Source: CAZFER01 sp964517495 (GTDB lineage: Bacteria; Hinthialibacterota; Hinthialibacteria; Hinthialibacterales; Hinthialibacteraceae). From it: 64,000 bases of DNA. The notes beneath the pieces were generated by a model. It ran no database searches and had not been told where the DNA came from. It saw only the letters and a list, made by a program, of their open reading frames with translations. Positions 16,494 through 25,093 of the stretch are shown here, one piece after another (position 1 is the stretch's first letter; each line of letters starts with the position of its first letter). Made by a program: the position numbers and the translations under genes. The DNA is taken from NCBI GenBank assembly GCA_964517495.1, contig CAZFER010000016.1:35673-99672 (forward strand), read 5' to 3'.

Positions 16494-17582
16494 TTATGCT
16501 TTCAATCCCAAGCCAAGTACATCCTTGCAGTATTTCAGGCTTTGTTCCAGATCCCACATCTGCTGCTTTTTATTGTCGCCTTCCGGGCGGCCTTCGGGTG
16601 AGACATAAGGTTTACCTTGTTTGGCCAACGCCAGAAACATGGCGAATTCACTGGCGCGGGCTTTAGGATAGATATCCCAAAATTCCTTCTCCAAATAATC
16701 AAGCGGCCGTGGATAAACACCCGAGATAATCTCCAGGATAAAGGGGGTGTCTGGGCAAAGTTTTTTATACAATTCCAGATAGGCATTCCAATCAACCACA
16801 CCGTCTCCCATATTGGCCCACATCACGTTTGCCCCCTTCTCTGTTTCCCATACTTCGCTGTCACGCAAGCCGGTTGACACAGCATAAGGGCCAAGCTGTT
16901 CGAGGTTAATCATGGGATCTTCAATTGTCCAGGTGGCATTACCCGAATCCATCGTCGCACCGACAAAATCTTTACCGGCCTTTTCAATCAAATCCACCAG
17001 TTCCCATGCCTGCAAATCTCCCGCGTGGTTTTCAACCGCGAAGGTCACTTTGGCATCGAGTGCCAGTTTTCTCACTTTTTTAAGCAATTCAACCGTGCTT
17101 TTGATATGCCGATAAATTCCACCTTCGCCTTTTCGATCATCACGGGATCCCAAAAAACAACGCGCCACCGGTGACCCCATATACTTCGCGACTCGAATCA
17201 CCAAGGCCAAATGTTCTTCTGGTGATCCATATTTTGTTATCAGTCGTTTTGAAGTTGGACAAATACCACCCGTTCCAACGTGGACTTCAACCCCCAGTTC
17301 GTCAGCCTTGCGCTTCAGTCCTCGCAGATAGTCATCTTCAAAACTCTCATAGACCTCCAGGTCTGATAAGAGCAATGTATCAACCCTTAATGAAGCGGCA
17401 TAGTCCAACAGCTGCGAGGCATTCCACTTACAAGCCCGAACGGAAAAATTATCAAATCCCAGTTTAATTTTATGGTCCTTCGCCTTGGTTTCACTTGCAA
17501 ATGCAGGAGTTACCGTCATTGCGGCTCCCATCGATGCGACTGAACCACAAAACCCACGGCGTGTGATTGTTTTTGATGTCAT
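16494..17582 (-). CDS. Tat-exported sugar-phosphate isomerase/epimerase-like TIM barrel
   Basis: 362 residues. The N-terminus (SKTITRRGFCGSVAS) is a twin-arginine signal, so the protein is exported folded. The body is a xylose-isomerase-like TIM barrel: DTLLLSDLEVYES, FAVENHAGDLQAWELVDLI with a metal-binding Glu, GATMDSGNATWTIEDP with the Asp ligand, and FILEIISGVYP with the last Glu. GGGAGG stands eight bases before the ATG. Members are numerous in polysaccharide-degrading bacteria and mostly uncharacterised. The sugar substrate is unknown. Seen: signal and metal-site pattern; inferred: isomerase or epimerase activity. Confidence 0.8.
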   Translation of the reverse strand: MTSKTITRRGFCGSVASMGAAMTVTPAFASETKAKDHKIKLGFDNFSVRACKWNASQLLDYAASLRVDTLLLSDLEVYESFEDDYLRGLKRKADELGVEVHVGTGGICPTSKRLITKYGSPEEHLALVIRVAKYMGSPVARCFLGSRDDRKGEGGIYRHIKSTVELLKKVRKLALDAKVTFAVENHAGDLQAWELVDLIEKAGKDFVGATMDSGNATWTIEDPMINLEQLGPYAVSTGLRDSEVWETEKGANVMWANMGDGVVDWNAYLELYKKLCPDTPFILEIISGVYPRPLDYLEKEFWDIYPKARASEFAMFLALAKQGKPYVSPEGRPEGDNKKQQMWDLEQSLKYCKDVLGLGLKA

Positions 17583-17671
17583 CTATCTTGCCTCCCATTA
17601 ATTTACGTTGGATAGACATTGATGTGTCGTATAGTTTATAAATCGATAATGTAACACAAACCACGTTCAAT

Positions 17672-17702
17672 AAAAAAGGCACGCGCAAAACGTGCCTTTT
17701 TA
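17672..17702. terminator. Bidirectional intrinsic terminator
   Basis: GGCACG (17678-17683) pairs with CGTGCC (17691-17696), flanked by A6 on one side and T5 on the other. It ends the minus-strand barrel/cohesin-dockerin operon. Confidence 0.85.
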
Positions 17703-17737
17703 GATGTTCTGAATTTAAATTTCAATTTGATCTCTGC

Positions 17738-18883
17738 TTAGAATTCATACGATAATCCAAAGACGTGCATAAAGTCTCCGTCTCCACCAGTATCGGAGTA
17801 AATAAAGCCATAATCCAAGGTGATTTCTTCATACACATAGCCCAAACCACCGGTAAAACCGCTGACGGATGGATCAGCGCCAAAGCCGGCATCCTCTTCA
17901 TAATCAAAATTTTCAAATTGGTAACCACCGCGGAGGTAAAGATTTTCATATATTTCATATTCAGCGCCGAGGTGCACACCGAATAAGTCCTCTTCGGTAT
18001 CACCCGTTGAGAAATCCAATTCACGGTTTTCAAATTTAACATCCATCGCCAGCAGCAAGGGTAAATCCACCATAGGATTCCAAGCCACACCGCCGCGCAC
18101 GGCCCAGCTATCGGCATCACCGTCTCCAGCGCCACCGACTTCCCAATCGCCGATTCCATAATATCCATCCAAACCAAAGATCAGGTTTTCACGTAATGTA
18201 TATTGCAAACCAACCTGGTTGCGATGGCCGGAGAAGTCTTCGCTCACTCCAAACCATACGCCGGGATTGGGAGCGATCTCAATGAGTTCAGAATCAGATT
18301 GCCAATCAATGTAGCTGTAACGATAACCTATCGACAATCCTTCCATATATCGGTACGCTGCGGTTAAGGATACCGCATGCCGATCCAGGTTGCCTTCCGA
18401 GCCAAAAGTGGGGAAACCTGAATAGGGGCCAGCTTCGCTCTCATCATCACGGTAGTTGTAAGTAAGCCCTAATCCACCCCAATCAAATGGATAGGCAATG
18501 CCACCGCCTAGGCTCCACAATTCCGTATCGGCATGCCCTGTTGTGGGCGTGCCAGTAAAATTCTGAGCGCTGGTGCCCGTGATTTCATCAAGATCACCTT
18601 GCAGCATGAGGACGCGTTTTTCGATAAATCCCAAACTGGCCGGGTTACCGATAAGGCCAAGTTCACCACCACGCAGAGCGCTGTACGCACCCCCCATACC
18701 GGCGGATCGCGCGGACAAACCTAAATTGTAAAACAAATATCGGTTGTAATGTGCGGAAAAATCGTTGTTTTGTGCGCTTGCCAGGTTTGGCAAGATGGCT
18801 GCACCTAACAAACTTAGCACCAACACTGGTATCCATTTACGCTTCATATTTGTGAACCCCCGCACTGAACTTATTGTTTTCAT
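17738..18883 (-). CDS. PorV/PorQ-family outer-membrane beta-barrel protein
   Basis: 381 residues. The N-terminal pattern LGLSARSAGMGGAYSALRGG with GLIGNPASLGF is the PorV/PorQ (UPF0164) hallmark. The rest alternates short amphipathic strands rich in aromatic residues and Gly, and the chain ends in FGLSYEF, the terminal Phe signal for BAM insertion. A signal peptide starts at an internal ATG (18847: MKRKWIPVLVLSLLGAAIL); the start at 18883 has the better AAAGAGG site, and the choice is open. In Bacteroidota PorV serves type IX secretion, but no other T9SS gene is here. It lies 36 bases after the cohesin-dockerin gene and is probably co-transcribed. Confidence 0.75.
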   Translation of the reverse strand: MKTISSVRGFTNMKRKWIPVLVLSLLGAAILPNLASAQNNDFSAHYNRYLFYNLGLSARSAGMGGAYSALRGGELGLIGNPASLGFIEKRVLMLQGDLDEITGTSAQNFTGTPTTGHADTELWSLGGGIAYPFDWGGLGLTYNYRDDESEAGPYSGFPTFGSEGNLDRHAVSLTAAYRYMEGLSIGYRYSYIDWQSDSELIEIAPNPGVWFGVSEDFSGHRNQVGLQYTLRENLIFGLDGYYGIGDWEVGGAGDGDADSWAVRGGVAWNPMVDLPLLLAMDVKFENRELDFSTGDTEEDLFGVHLGAEYEIYENLYLRGGYQFENFDYEEDAGFGADPSVSGFTGGLGYVYEEITLDYGFIYSDTGGDGDFMHVFGLSYEF

Positions 18884-18919
18884 ACCAATGGGCCTCTTTT
18901 CTTACAAGTATTCTTCGTT

Positions 18920-21799
18920 TCAGTCAGCTGTTGACGGTAAGGTACCCGCTTCGATATCGAAATAGCCTCTCCTGGTTCCAATCAGATTATCAAAATCAAC
19001 TGGATCGTTGATAATTCCTGCCGGACCAAGAATGAAGCCGTTTTCATTAAGGATATATGGCACATCTTCCACCACCGTAAAGTCGACGACAAATGGATCA
19101 TTTTCCATGCGAACCACTTCAGATGGCTCACCAAATTCGGCATCGATGGTGTAAGTCATAATCTGTCCAAGAATATTCATTACGCGATAACCCTGTACTG
19201 CTCCGTCTTCCACGATCAGATCCATTGCCATGACAGGGGCAAATTCACTGTCCTCTGGGACTGCTGGGAGGGCTGGAACAGCACCATGGGCTTGAACCCG
19301 GCCATCATTGGTCAGGATGTAATAACCCAGGTTGACACCCGGCTGAGCCGGATCTTCAACCACTTCAAGGTCAGCCGCGATGGCCACTGGACGCTCAATC
19401 TCTACCCGGCCAAATCGAATGGTCTGGGTAAAGACCTCATCACCTTGGTGGACAGCACTACCGAATGCATGTACTCGCCCAAAGCGGTCAATCACAAGGT
19501 ATCCCTCGGCATTCGCGCCAAGCGGTTCAAGATCAAGGTAATCACCGAATTCGGACAGCGCGGTTCCACCACTCGAAGGCTTCTGTATCTGTTCAGGGAA
19601 CACTGAGCCAGCTTTTGTGAGGAACACGGTATTTTCGCCGACTAACTCGAGATCAACTGGTGCAAGAACATCAGCATCAAATGCAGCCAGTTCACCTGTT
19701 TCAAATCCACGTTCGATCAGGATTCCCTGTTGTGACAACACCACAAGCCCCGTGGCCGGTTCAACCACCTGTTCTGGTGTTGGCGTTGAGGTGGGTTGTT
19801 CTGGCGTCGGCGTTGGAGAGGCCGTCGGCTCAATCGTTGGTGTCGGTTCAGGTGTTGGTGTATCTGTCGGACCTGGTGTCTCCGTGGGTTCAGGTGTCGG
19901 TGTATCTGTTGGCACCGGTGTCGGGGATGCTTCCGGAGTTTGCGTTGGCGTGAACGTTGGTTCCGGAGTTGCTGTCGCTACCGGGCTTTCTGTCGGTGTG
20001 TTGGTCGGTTCCGGAGTCGGTGTATCTTCTGGTGATTCCGTTGGTGTCGCTACCGGGCTTTCTGTCGGTGTATTAGTCGGTTCCGGAGTCGGTGTATCTT
20101 CAGGTGATTCCGTTGGGGTCGAGGTTGCTACAGGCGACTCAGTCGGAGTATTGGTTGGTTCCGGAGTTGGTGTATCTTCTGGTGATTCCGTTGGCGTCGC
20201 TACCGGGCTTTCTGTGGGTGTATTAGTCGGTTCCGGTGTAGGAGTATCTTCCGGTGACTCTGTTGGAGTCGATGTCGCTACCGGACTTTCTGTGGGTGTA
20301 TTGGTTGGCTCCGGCGTTGGTGTATCTTCTGGTGACTCTGTGGGAGTCGCTACCGGAGATTCAGTTGGTGTATTGGTTGGTTCAGGTGTCGGTGTATCTT
20401 CCGGTGACTCTGTCGGTGTTGAGGTTGATACCTCGGTTGGAGTTGAAGTAGGCTCTTCTGTCGGTGTATTGGTTGGCTCTGGAGTTGGTGTATCTTCAGG
20501 TGACTCTGTTGGTGTTGAGGTTGGTTGAGGTTCAGGAGTATTTGTCGGAGTGGATGTTGGTTCCGGCAAAGGTGTAGAAGTCGGTGATTCTGTTGGTGTT
20601 GGAGTATCCTCAGGTTGAGCCCCTAATTCAACAACGGCAGACTGCGCACTGACACCTTCAACTGGTAAAAAGTCAGTTCCAAATAAATCTGTAATTTCCA
20701 CCCCCAATTCAGTGGAAGCGGAAGGAGTATCAATCACATTAAAGGAAATAATAACAAGTTCAAGTTCACCCAGGGGATCAGCTCCTGCTTGGAAATCGTT
20801 GATGGCCAGCACTCCCGCCTGGTTGGAATTTACATTGGTGGGCGCCCCGAAATCAGACGAACCAGCCGCTGTTGAATCAAACTGTAAAACATTCTGGTCA
20901 TAATTGACGTTAACTTGATAAGAACCTAATGCAGTATCAACATTAGCGATTAAACGCGCTTGAACAGTCTGGCCTGTTTCAAAAGGTCCGCCATCCACTA
21001 CAATACCTACTGTATTAGCAGGAACTTGAAGCAAATTAAACGCGAACGGCCTTATATAATTTCGTTTCGCTGAAGCAATAATGGCTTGATTGGGATTCTG
21101 GATAAGGCCGGCCGCCACCGCGGCAATAAACTGGGCATCACCAATATCAACTCGACCATTATTATTCATATCAACATTATCATTGGGCAAGTTTGATATT
21201 AAGCCAGCAGCAAAAGCGGCAACCATTTGGGCATCACCAATGTCAACGCGTCCATTTCCATTGGCATCGCCCAATACGCCTTCCGCTTGGATTTGAACAT
21301 CCGCCGGATCAACGGCTGAAATATCAATATTTAATCCTTCAGGCTGAGAAAAGGCTTTTTGAAAACCAATATATTTTGTGTAACTCACAGAGGTTGAAAG
21401 CGTTCCCTCTGTTTCAGTTTCCACATTCAATGCACCGATGGATTGGGCTTCTGAATTACTGAAACTGGCATCTTTTCCTACTAAGGAGGATTGAATGGTT
21501 ATGACATTTCCATCCAGGTTCACTGTACTAATGGGTTCTCCAGCAGTACTCGCCGATGCCCATGCCGAACCGTTGGGAGTATAATCAATCGAGGAAACGG
21601 TGACGCCTTCGAGTTGGATTTGCAGCAAAAATGCGCTAATCGCCTCCGTCGCTTGGAGTTGTATATCATAACTAACCGTCTCTCCCACCTTAGCGCTATC
21701 GGTTTGAGGTTGAAGTATGACTTGATCGCTAAAAGATGCGCTTATTCCATATAATAATATAATAGATAAGGCGCATGATTTGATTAACGATTTCAACAT
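18920..21799 (-). CDS. Secreted cohesin-dockerin protein with long Pro-Thr repeat linker
   Basis: 959 residues. Signal peptide (about 1-24). Cohesin-like beta-sandwich (about 28-165: LQPQTDSAKVGETVSYDIQL and so on). Type I dockerin with two calcium repeats, DANGNGRVDIGDAQ and DMNNNGRVDIGDAQ (about 177-235). A second cohesin-like domain (about 265-395). Then a roughly 290-residue linker of TPTPEPTNTPTE units, and a C-terminal beta-rich domain of about 260 residues with FGRVHAFGSAV-type repeats that resembles a small propeller. Cohesins and dockerins bind each other in cellulosome-like assemblies; having both on one chain could allow self-association or recruitment of dockerin enzymes. GGAGG lies five bases before the ATG. 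It heads the operon with the outer-membrane barrel. Confidence 0.8.
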   Translation of the reverse strand: MLKSLIKSCALSIILLYGISASFSDQVILQPQTDSAKVGETVSYDIQLQATEAISAFLLQIQLEGVTVSSIDYTPNGSAWASASTAGEPISTVNLDGNVITIQSSLVGKDASFSNSEAQSIGALNVETETEGTLSTSVSYTKYIGFQKAFSQPEGLNIDISAVDPADVQIQAEGVLGDANGNGRVDIGDAQMVAAFAAGLISNLPNDNVDMNNNGRVDIGDAQFIAAVAAGLIQNPNQAIIASAKRNYIRPFAFNLLQVPANTVGIVVDGGPFETGQTVQARLIANVDTALGSYQVNVNYDQNVLQFDSTAAGSSDFGAPTNVNSNQAGVLAINDFQAGADPLGELELVIISFNVIDTPSASTELGVEITDLFGTDFLPVEGVSAQSAVVELGAQPEDTPTPTESPTSTPLPEPTSTPTNTPEPQPTSTPTESPEDTPTPEPTNTPTEEPTSTPTEVSTSTPTESPEDTPTPEPTNTPTESPVATPTESPEDTPTPEPTNTPTESPVATSTPTESPEDTPTPEPTNTPTESPVATPTESPEDTPTPEPTNTPTESPVATSTPTESPEDTPTPEPTNTPTESPVATPTESPEDTPTPEPTNTPTESPVATATPEPTFTPTQTPEASPTPVPTDTPTPEPTETPGPTDTPTPEPTPTIEPTASPTPTPEQPTSTPTPEQVVEPATGLVVLSQQGILIERGFETGELAAFDADVLAPVDLELVGENTVFLTKAGSVFPEQIQKPSSGGTALSEFGDYLDLEPLGANAEGYLVIDRFGRVHAFGSAVHQGDEVFTQTIRFGRVEIERPVAIAADLEVVEDPAQPGVNLGYYILTNDGRVQAHGAVPALPAVPEDSEFAPVMAMDLIVEDGAVQGYRVMNILGQIMTYTIDAEFGEPSEVVRMENDPFVVDFTVVEDVPYILNENGFILGPAGIINDPVDFDNLIGTRRGYFDIEAGTLPSTAD
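19974..20525. repeat. Coding tandem repeat, alternating 72- and 78-bp units
   Basis: Six to seven degenerate copies encode SPVATPTESPED followed by TPTPEPTNTPTE. Units alternate between 72 bp and 78 bp (the longer has an added Ser-Thr), giving a higher-order period of 150 bp. Copies differ mainly at third codon positions, so the peptide repeat is kept while the DNA drifts. Confidence 0.85.
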
Positions 21800-22014
21800 C
21801 GGTGCCTCCGTTTCTTTGGGGGGTCAATAAATCATTAAAATGCCCTAACCCTAATTTCATAGGTAGATACTGTACAATAACGAATCTTTCCTTTTTTTTC
21901 AACCTCAAAAGATTCTTTTTTTGCAAAAAATCCTGAATTGAAATTAAATTACTTTATTCCAACATTTTTAATGGTAAATTATTCAAAATCAATTAATAAC
22001 CATCAATAAACGAT

Positions 22015-23175
22015 ATGAAAATCTTAATCCTTCAACGATTCGATCTTTCTTCGGTTTCTTGTGCACGGCGTGTTTTGTGCCAAACAGAAGAATTACTTAA
22101 ACGTGGTCATGAGGTATATCTTACTGATTTTGTTCATCATAAACGCCAACAGGAAATGCCTTCAGTGGCTAATCTGGAGAGGTTAGGCGCCCATATAATT
22201 CCTATTGAACGAAGTGTAAAGCATTATTTTAAGAACTTCATGTCGTTACGAAAAATTACTCCTCCGCCTGATATTATTCATTTGTGGAAAGCCTATCCTG
22301 ATGCTTCATTGCTTGCATTTGCCCTTTCAAAATATTGGAAAATCCCTTTGCACTACGACTATGACGATTGGGAAAAGGGGATTGCGGCTGAATTGACTGG
22401 CTCAAAAGTAGCCGGTTGGATTGCAGGCCGATGGGATCGGCTTATTCCCCATTTGAGCCACACCATTACCGCTGCAAGTCAGTTTCTTAAAAAAAAGTTA
22501 ATGTACTGGGGAATACCGGAATCCATCATTTGGGATGCCCCGGTAGGAGCTGATCTTGAGTGCTTTCATCCTCGCCAAAAAGACCATCACTTACTTGAAA
22601 AATTAAACTTATCCACACCCGTTTTAGTTTATAGCGGTCAACTGGAGGTGGCCAGTTATGCTGAACAAGCCATTGAGGTATTCGATATCGTCCGTCGGGA
22701 AATCCATTCCACTCGCCTCTTAATAATTGGTGGAGGCAGAAAATTGGACTATTTAAAATCCATAGCCAGCGAGAAAACGATTTCCGATCGAGTGTATTTC
22801 ACAGATTATATACAGAGCGATCAAATCCCATCTTATTTGTCACTTGCGGATGTGGCTTTGGCTCCATTCGAAAAAAACAACGTCACCCGTGCAAAATCAC
22901 CACTAAAAATCGCGGAATACCTGGCGATGGGTTTGCCGGTGGTTGCCTCTGATGTGGGTGAGACACAGGCCATGACCGTTGGAGCAGGAGCCTGCGTTCC
23001 CTGTGGTGACATCAAACAAATGGCTGACAAAACCTTGTGGATCTTAAAACACCCCGGCGTGCAAGAAAGCATGCGTATTGCGGGACGGCAACTGGCAGAG
23101 CGTAAATATAATTGGAAAGCCCATACTGACTCTCTGGGAGCCGCATATAAACACTCCACAAAATTCTTTCGATAG
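22015..23175 (+). CDS. GT4-type glycosyltransferase
   Basis: 386 residues, a GT-B enzyme. The N-terminal domain starts MKILILQRFDLSSVSCARRV and contains the acceptor-side HYDYDDWEKG segment. The C-terminal nucleotide-sugar domain has LLIIGGGRKLDYL, then APFEKNNVTRAKSPLKIAEY and MGLPVVASDVGE, which give the conserved Lys and the E-x7-E-like donor site. Substrates are unknown; polysaccharide or lipid-linked glycan synthesis is likely. No Shine-Dalgarno is evident before the ATG. Divergent from the cohesin-dockerin gene with a 215-base AT-rich gap; stands alone. Confidence 0.85.
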   Translation: MKILILQRFDLSSVSCARRVLCQTEELLKRGHEVYLTDFVHHKRQQEMPSVANLERLGAHIIPIERSVKHYFKNFMSLRKITPPPDIIHLWKAYPDASLLAFALSKYWKIPLHYDYDDWEKGIAAELTGSKVAGWIAGRWDRLIPHLSHTITAASQFLKKKLMYWGIPESIIWDAPVGADLECFHPRQKDHHLLEKLNLSTPVLVYSGQLEVASYAEQAIEVFDIVRREIHSTRLLIIGGGRKLDYLKSIASEKTISDRVYFTDYIQSDQIPSYLSLADVALAPFEKNNVTRAKSPLKIAEYLAMGLPVVASDVGETQAMTVGAGACVPCGDIKQMADKTLWILKHPGVQESMRIAGRQLAERKYNWKAHTDSLGAAYKHSTKFFR

Positions 23176-23344
23176 AATACAGTGTGCTGTGCAGGATTCA
23201 TCGCACCTGCGCGCTATATTTCCAGCTTTTTTGTTCACACTGAAGATATTAAAAAACGGGTGTATCGAACTATTACTCGAATTTTAGCTGTTTTATTCTG
23301 TAAATCCTCACTTTACTTACCAAATTCAGTAAAATTCACCCTGT

Positions 23345-23409
23345 GATGCCACCTGGTGACATCTTTTGTAAAGAAAAGTGCCTCTACAAATATTTGGCAC
23401 GGTCCTTGT
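23345..23409 (+). promoter_or_regulatory. Sigma-54-like -24/-12 element with upstream dyad
   Basis: TGGCACGGTCCTTGT at 23395-23409 fits the -24/-12 consensus TGGCACG-N4-TTGC except for T in place of the last C. About 40 bases upstream a 19-bp dyad, GATGCCACC-T-GGTGACATC (23345-23363), has 9-bp arms with one mismatch and could bind an activator. The sigma-factor start at 23458 lies about 37 bases beyond the predicted transcription start. Confidence 0.5.
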
Positions 23410-23457
23410 GTCTATGAAAGGCAAACGCGCGTAAATCTTTTTTGAGGGAGAGATATC

Positions 23458-24285
23458 ATGGACTTGGATTTTATTAAACGATGCATACACTGCGATGCTC
23501 CCACAGAGCCGTTAACCCTGCAAGAAGAGAAGGAACTCATCCGCAGTTATCAAAACGGCAATACAGATGCACGAAAGAAATTGATTGAATCGAACATCCG
23601 CTTTGTTGTTAAAATGGCGTTGCAATATAGAAACCAGGGTCTTTGCCTGTCTGACCTGATTCAGGAAGGAAACCTTGGATTGATTGAAGCGTTGGAAAAA
23701 TTTAATCCGGAAAAGAACTGCCGGTTAATCACCTATGCTTCATGGTGGATTCGTCTTTATCTGCAGCGGGCCATCGAGCAAAAAACACGCCCGGTTAACC
23801 TCCCTATTAATAAATTGGAACTCTTGCGAAAAGTCCGTTCGTATGAGACCTCGTTTGAAATGAGCAACGGACGGAAACCCTATTCAGAAGAAATCGCGGA
23901 TGGATTGAAGGCGGATATCAACAAGATCGAGAAAATTGGCCATCAAGCCCCTTCTTTCCATACCATCCATCATCAGGATTCTGACCATCCCGGCATGGAA
24001 ACAGTGTTGCAGGATGAAAAATATGTTGATCCCCGCGACCGAATTTGGCTGAAGGAAGCCACCAACCGGCTAAAAACAGCCATGCAAGTTTTAAATAATA
24101 AAGAACGTGAAGTGCTCTCCTATCGTTATAACTTTGATAATGGCGGCAAACGGCTCAGTTTGCGCAAGGTTGGGAAGAAGATGGGAATGAGTGCTGAAGG
24201 TGTTCGACGAATTGAAGAGCAAGCCATGAGCAAATTACGACGGCCCAATATAAAAGAAAGGATGGAAGCGTTATTAGCCAACTGA
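23458..24285 (+). CDS. Sigma-70-family RNA polymerase sigma factor (RpoH-like alternative)
   Basis: 275 residues with no region 1.1. Region 2: ESNIRFVVKMALQYRNQG (2.1), DLIQEGNLGLIEALEKF (2.2), and RLITYASWWIRLYLQRAIEQ (2.3-2.4). Region 3 starts RKVRSYETSFEMSNGRKP. Region 4.2 is LSLRKVGKKMGMSAEGVRR, a helix-turn-helix for the -35 element. The size and the NLPINKLELLRK stretch after region 2.4 are closer to RpoH and stress sigma factors than to RpoD. GGGAG lies seven bases before the ATG. A dyad and a sigma-54-like element precede it and an intrinsic terminator follows, so it is a one-gene unit. Its regulon is unknown. Confidence 0.85.
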   Translation: MDLDFIKRCIHCDAPTEPLTLQEEKELIRSYQNGNTDARKKLIESNIRFVVKMALQYRNQGLCLSDLIQEGNLGLIEALEKFNPEKNCRLITYASWWIRLYLQRAIEQKTRPVNLPINKLELLRKVRSYETSFEMSNGRKPYSEEIADGLKADINKIEKIGHQAPSFHTIHHQDSDHPGMETVLQDEKYVDPRDRIWLKEATNRLKTAMQVLNNKEREVLSYRYNFDNGGKRLSLRKVGKKMGMSAEGVRRIEEQAMSKLRRPNIKERMEALLAN

Positions 24286-24350
24286 CCTTACACTCCCCGA
24301 TTGATACAACCACTGGGAACACCGTAAAGCCGTGTTTCCGCCTCCTACAT

Positions 24351-24388
24351 CCCCGCTGAACTATCCCGATCAGCGGGGTTTTTCTGTT
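24351..24388 (+). terminator. Intrinsic terminator of the sigma-factor gene
   Basis: CCCCGCTGA (24351-24359) pairs with TCAGCGGGG (24370-24378) and is followed by TTTTTCTGTTT. Confidence 0.92.
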
Positions 24389-24410
24389 TCATCATCTTTC
24401 TTAAAACGAT

Positions 24411-24439
24411 TTGACAATCATACGGTACAACCGTACAAT
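24411..24439 (+). promoter_or_regulatory. higBA promoter with operator between -35 and -10
   Basis: TTGACA (24411-24416), 17-base spacer, TACAAT (24434-24439). The spacer and -10 contain TACGGT-ACA-ACCGTA (24421-24435), a perfect dyad well placed for autorepression by the HigA antitoxin. The higB ATG at 24448 begins about one or two bases after the expected transcription start, so the message is nearly leaderless. Confidence 0.8.
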
Positions 24440-24447
24440 ATCGGCAA

Positions 24448-24732
24448 ATGAAAATTCAAAGTTTGCAACATAAAGGATTGAAGTTACTCCTTGAGTATAA
24501 TGACGAACGGGGTATCCGTAGCGATTTAATCCCAAGGATACGAAATATTCTAACCGCTCTTATAGCGGCATCAGACATTAATGGTGTTAAAGGCCCCCCT
24601 GGTTGGCGGATTCACAAGTTATCCGGGGAGAGAAGTGAGACATGGAGTATTTCTATTTCTGGTAATTGGCGTCTAACTTTTATGATCGAAAACAATGAAA
24701 TTTATAACCTGAATTTGGAGGATTATCACTGA
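24448..24732 (+). CDS. higB: HigB-type mRNA interferase toxin (RelE superfamily)
   Basis: 94 residues. MKIQSLQHKGLKLLLEYNDE, IRNILTALIAASDI, GWRIHKLSGERSETWSISIS and NWRLTFMIENNEIYNLNLEDYH match HigB/RelE ribosome-dependent mRNA endonucleases. The conserved C-terminal NWRLTF and final EDYH are intact, so the toxin appears functional. It is the first gene of the pair, as is usual for hig modules, and overlaps higA (TGATG). No ribosome binding site exists because the message is nearly leaderless. Confidence 0.93.
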   Translation: MKIQSLQHKGLKLLLEYNDERGIRSDLIPRIRNILTALIAASDINGVKGPPGWRIHKLSGERSETWSISISGNWRLTFMIENNEIYNLNLEDYH

Positions 24733-25037
24733 TGGTCAATACGGAGATTAAAATTGGCATGAAACCATCTCATCCAGGTGGTTTTATACGCATGGAAATT
24801 CTTGAAGAATTGGACTTATCCATATCCCGAGCGGCCGAAATTTTAGGGATTCGGCGTGCCACGCTTTCAGATCTTATAAATGAGAAAGCGTCTCTATCCC
24901 CAGAAATGGCGCTCAGGATTGAGAAAGCATTTGGTGTCTCCATGGATACTTTATTACGCATGCAAGCGTGGCATGATTGTTATGTGATGCGTCAACACGA
25001 AGACGAAATTAAAGTGGATCGTTATATTCCTTCCTGA
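24732..25037 (+). CDS. higA: HigA antitoxin, Xre-type helix-turn-helix
   Basis: 101 residues. Starts with the HigA signature KPSHPGGFIRMEILEELDLS, then an Xre helix-turn-helix (ISRAAEILGIRRATLSDLIN) and MALRIEKAFGVSMDTLLRMQ, the dimer helix. It neutralises HigB and represses the operon. Its ATG shares a base with the higB stop (24730-24734), so translation is coupled. The dyad between the promoter hexamers is the probable operator. Confidence 0.95.
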   Translation: MVNTEIKIGMKPSHPGGFIRMEILEELDLSISRAAEILGIRRATLSDLINEKASLSPEMALRIEKAFGVSMDTLLRMQAWHDCYVMRQHEDEIKVDRYIPS

Positions 25038-25093
25038 TTGAGTGGAGTGCTTATTGTACCTTTAGAATAATTTAACCAAAAAATAATTGCCAC

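Noticed and set aside
19974..20525. Regularly spaced repeats that might suggest a CRISPR array
   Set aside because: The units are contiguous with no unique spacers, are of coding phase, and lie within an ORF.
19617..20528. 303-residue ORF on the plus strand, rich in Gly-Val-Ser repeats
   Set aside because: It is the antisense of the Pro-Thr repeat linker of the cohesin-dockerin gene and has no start signal of its own.
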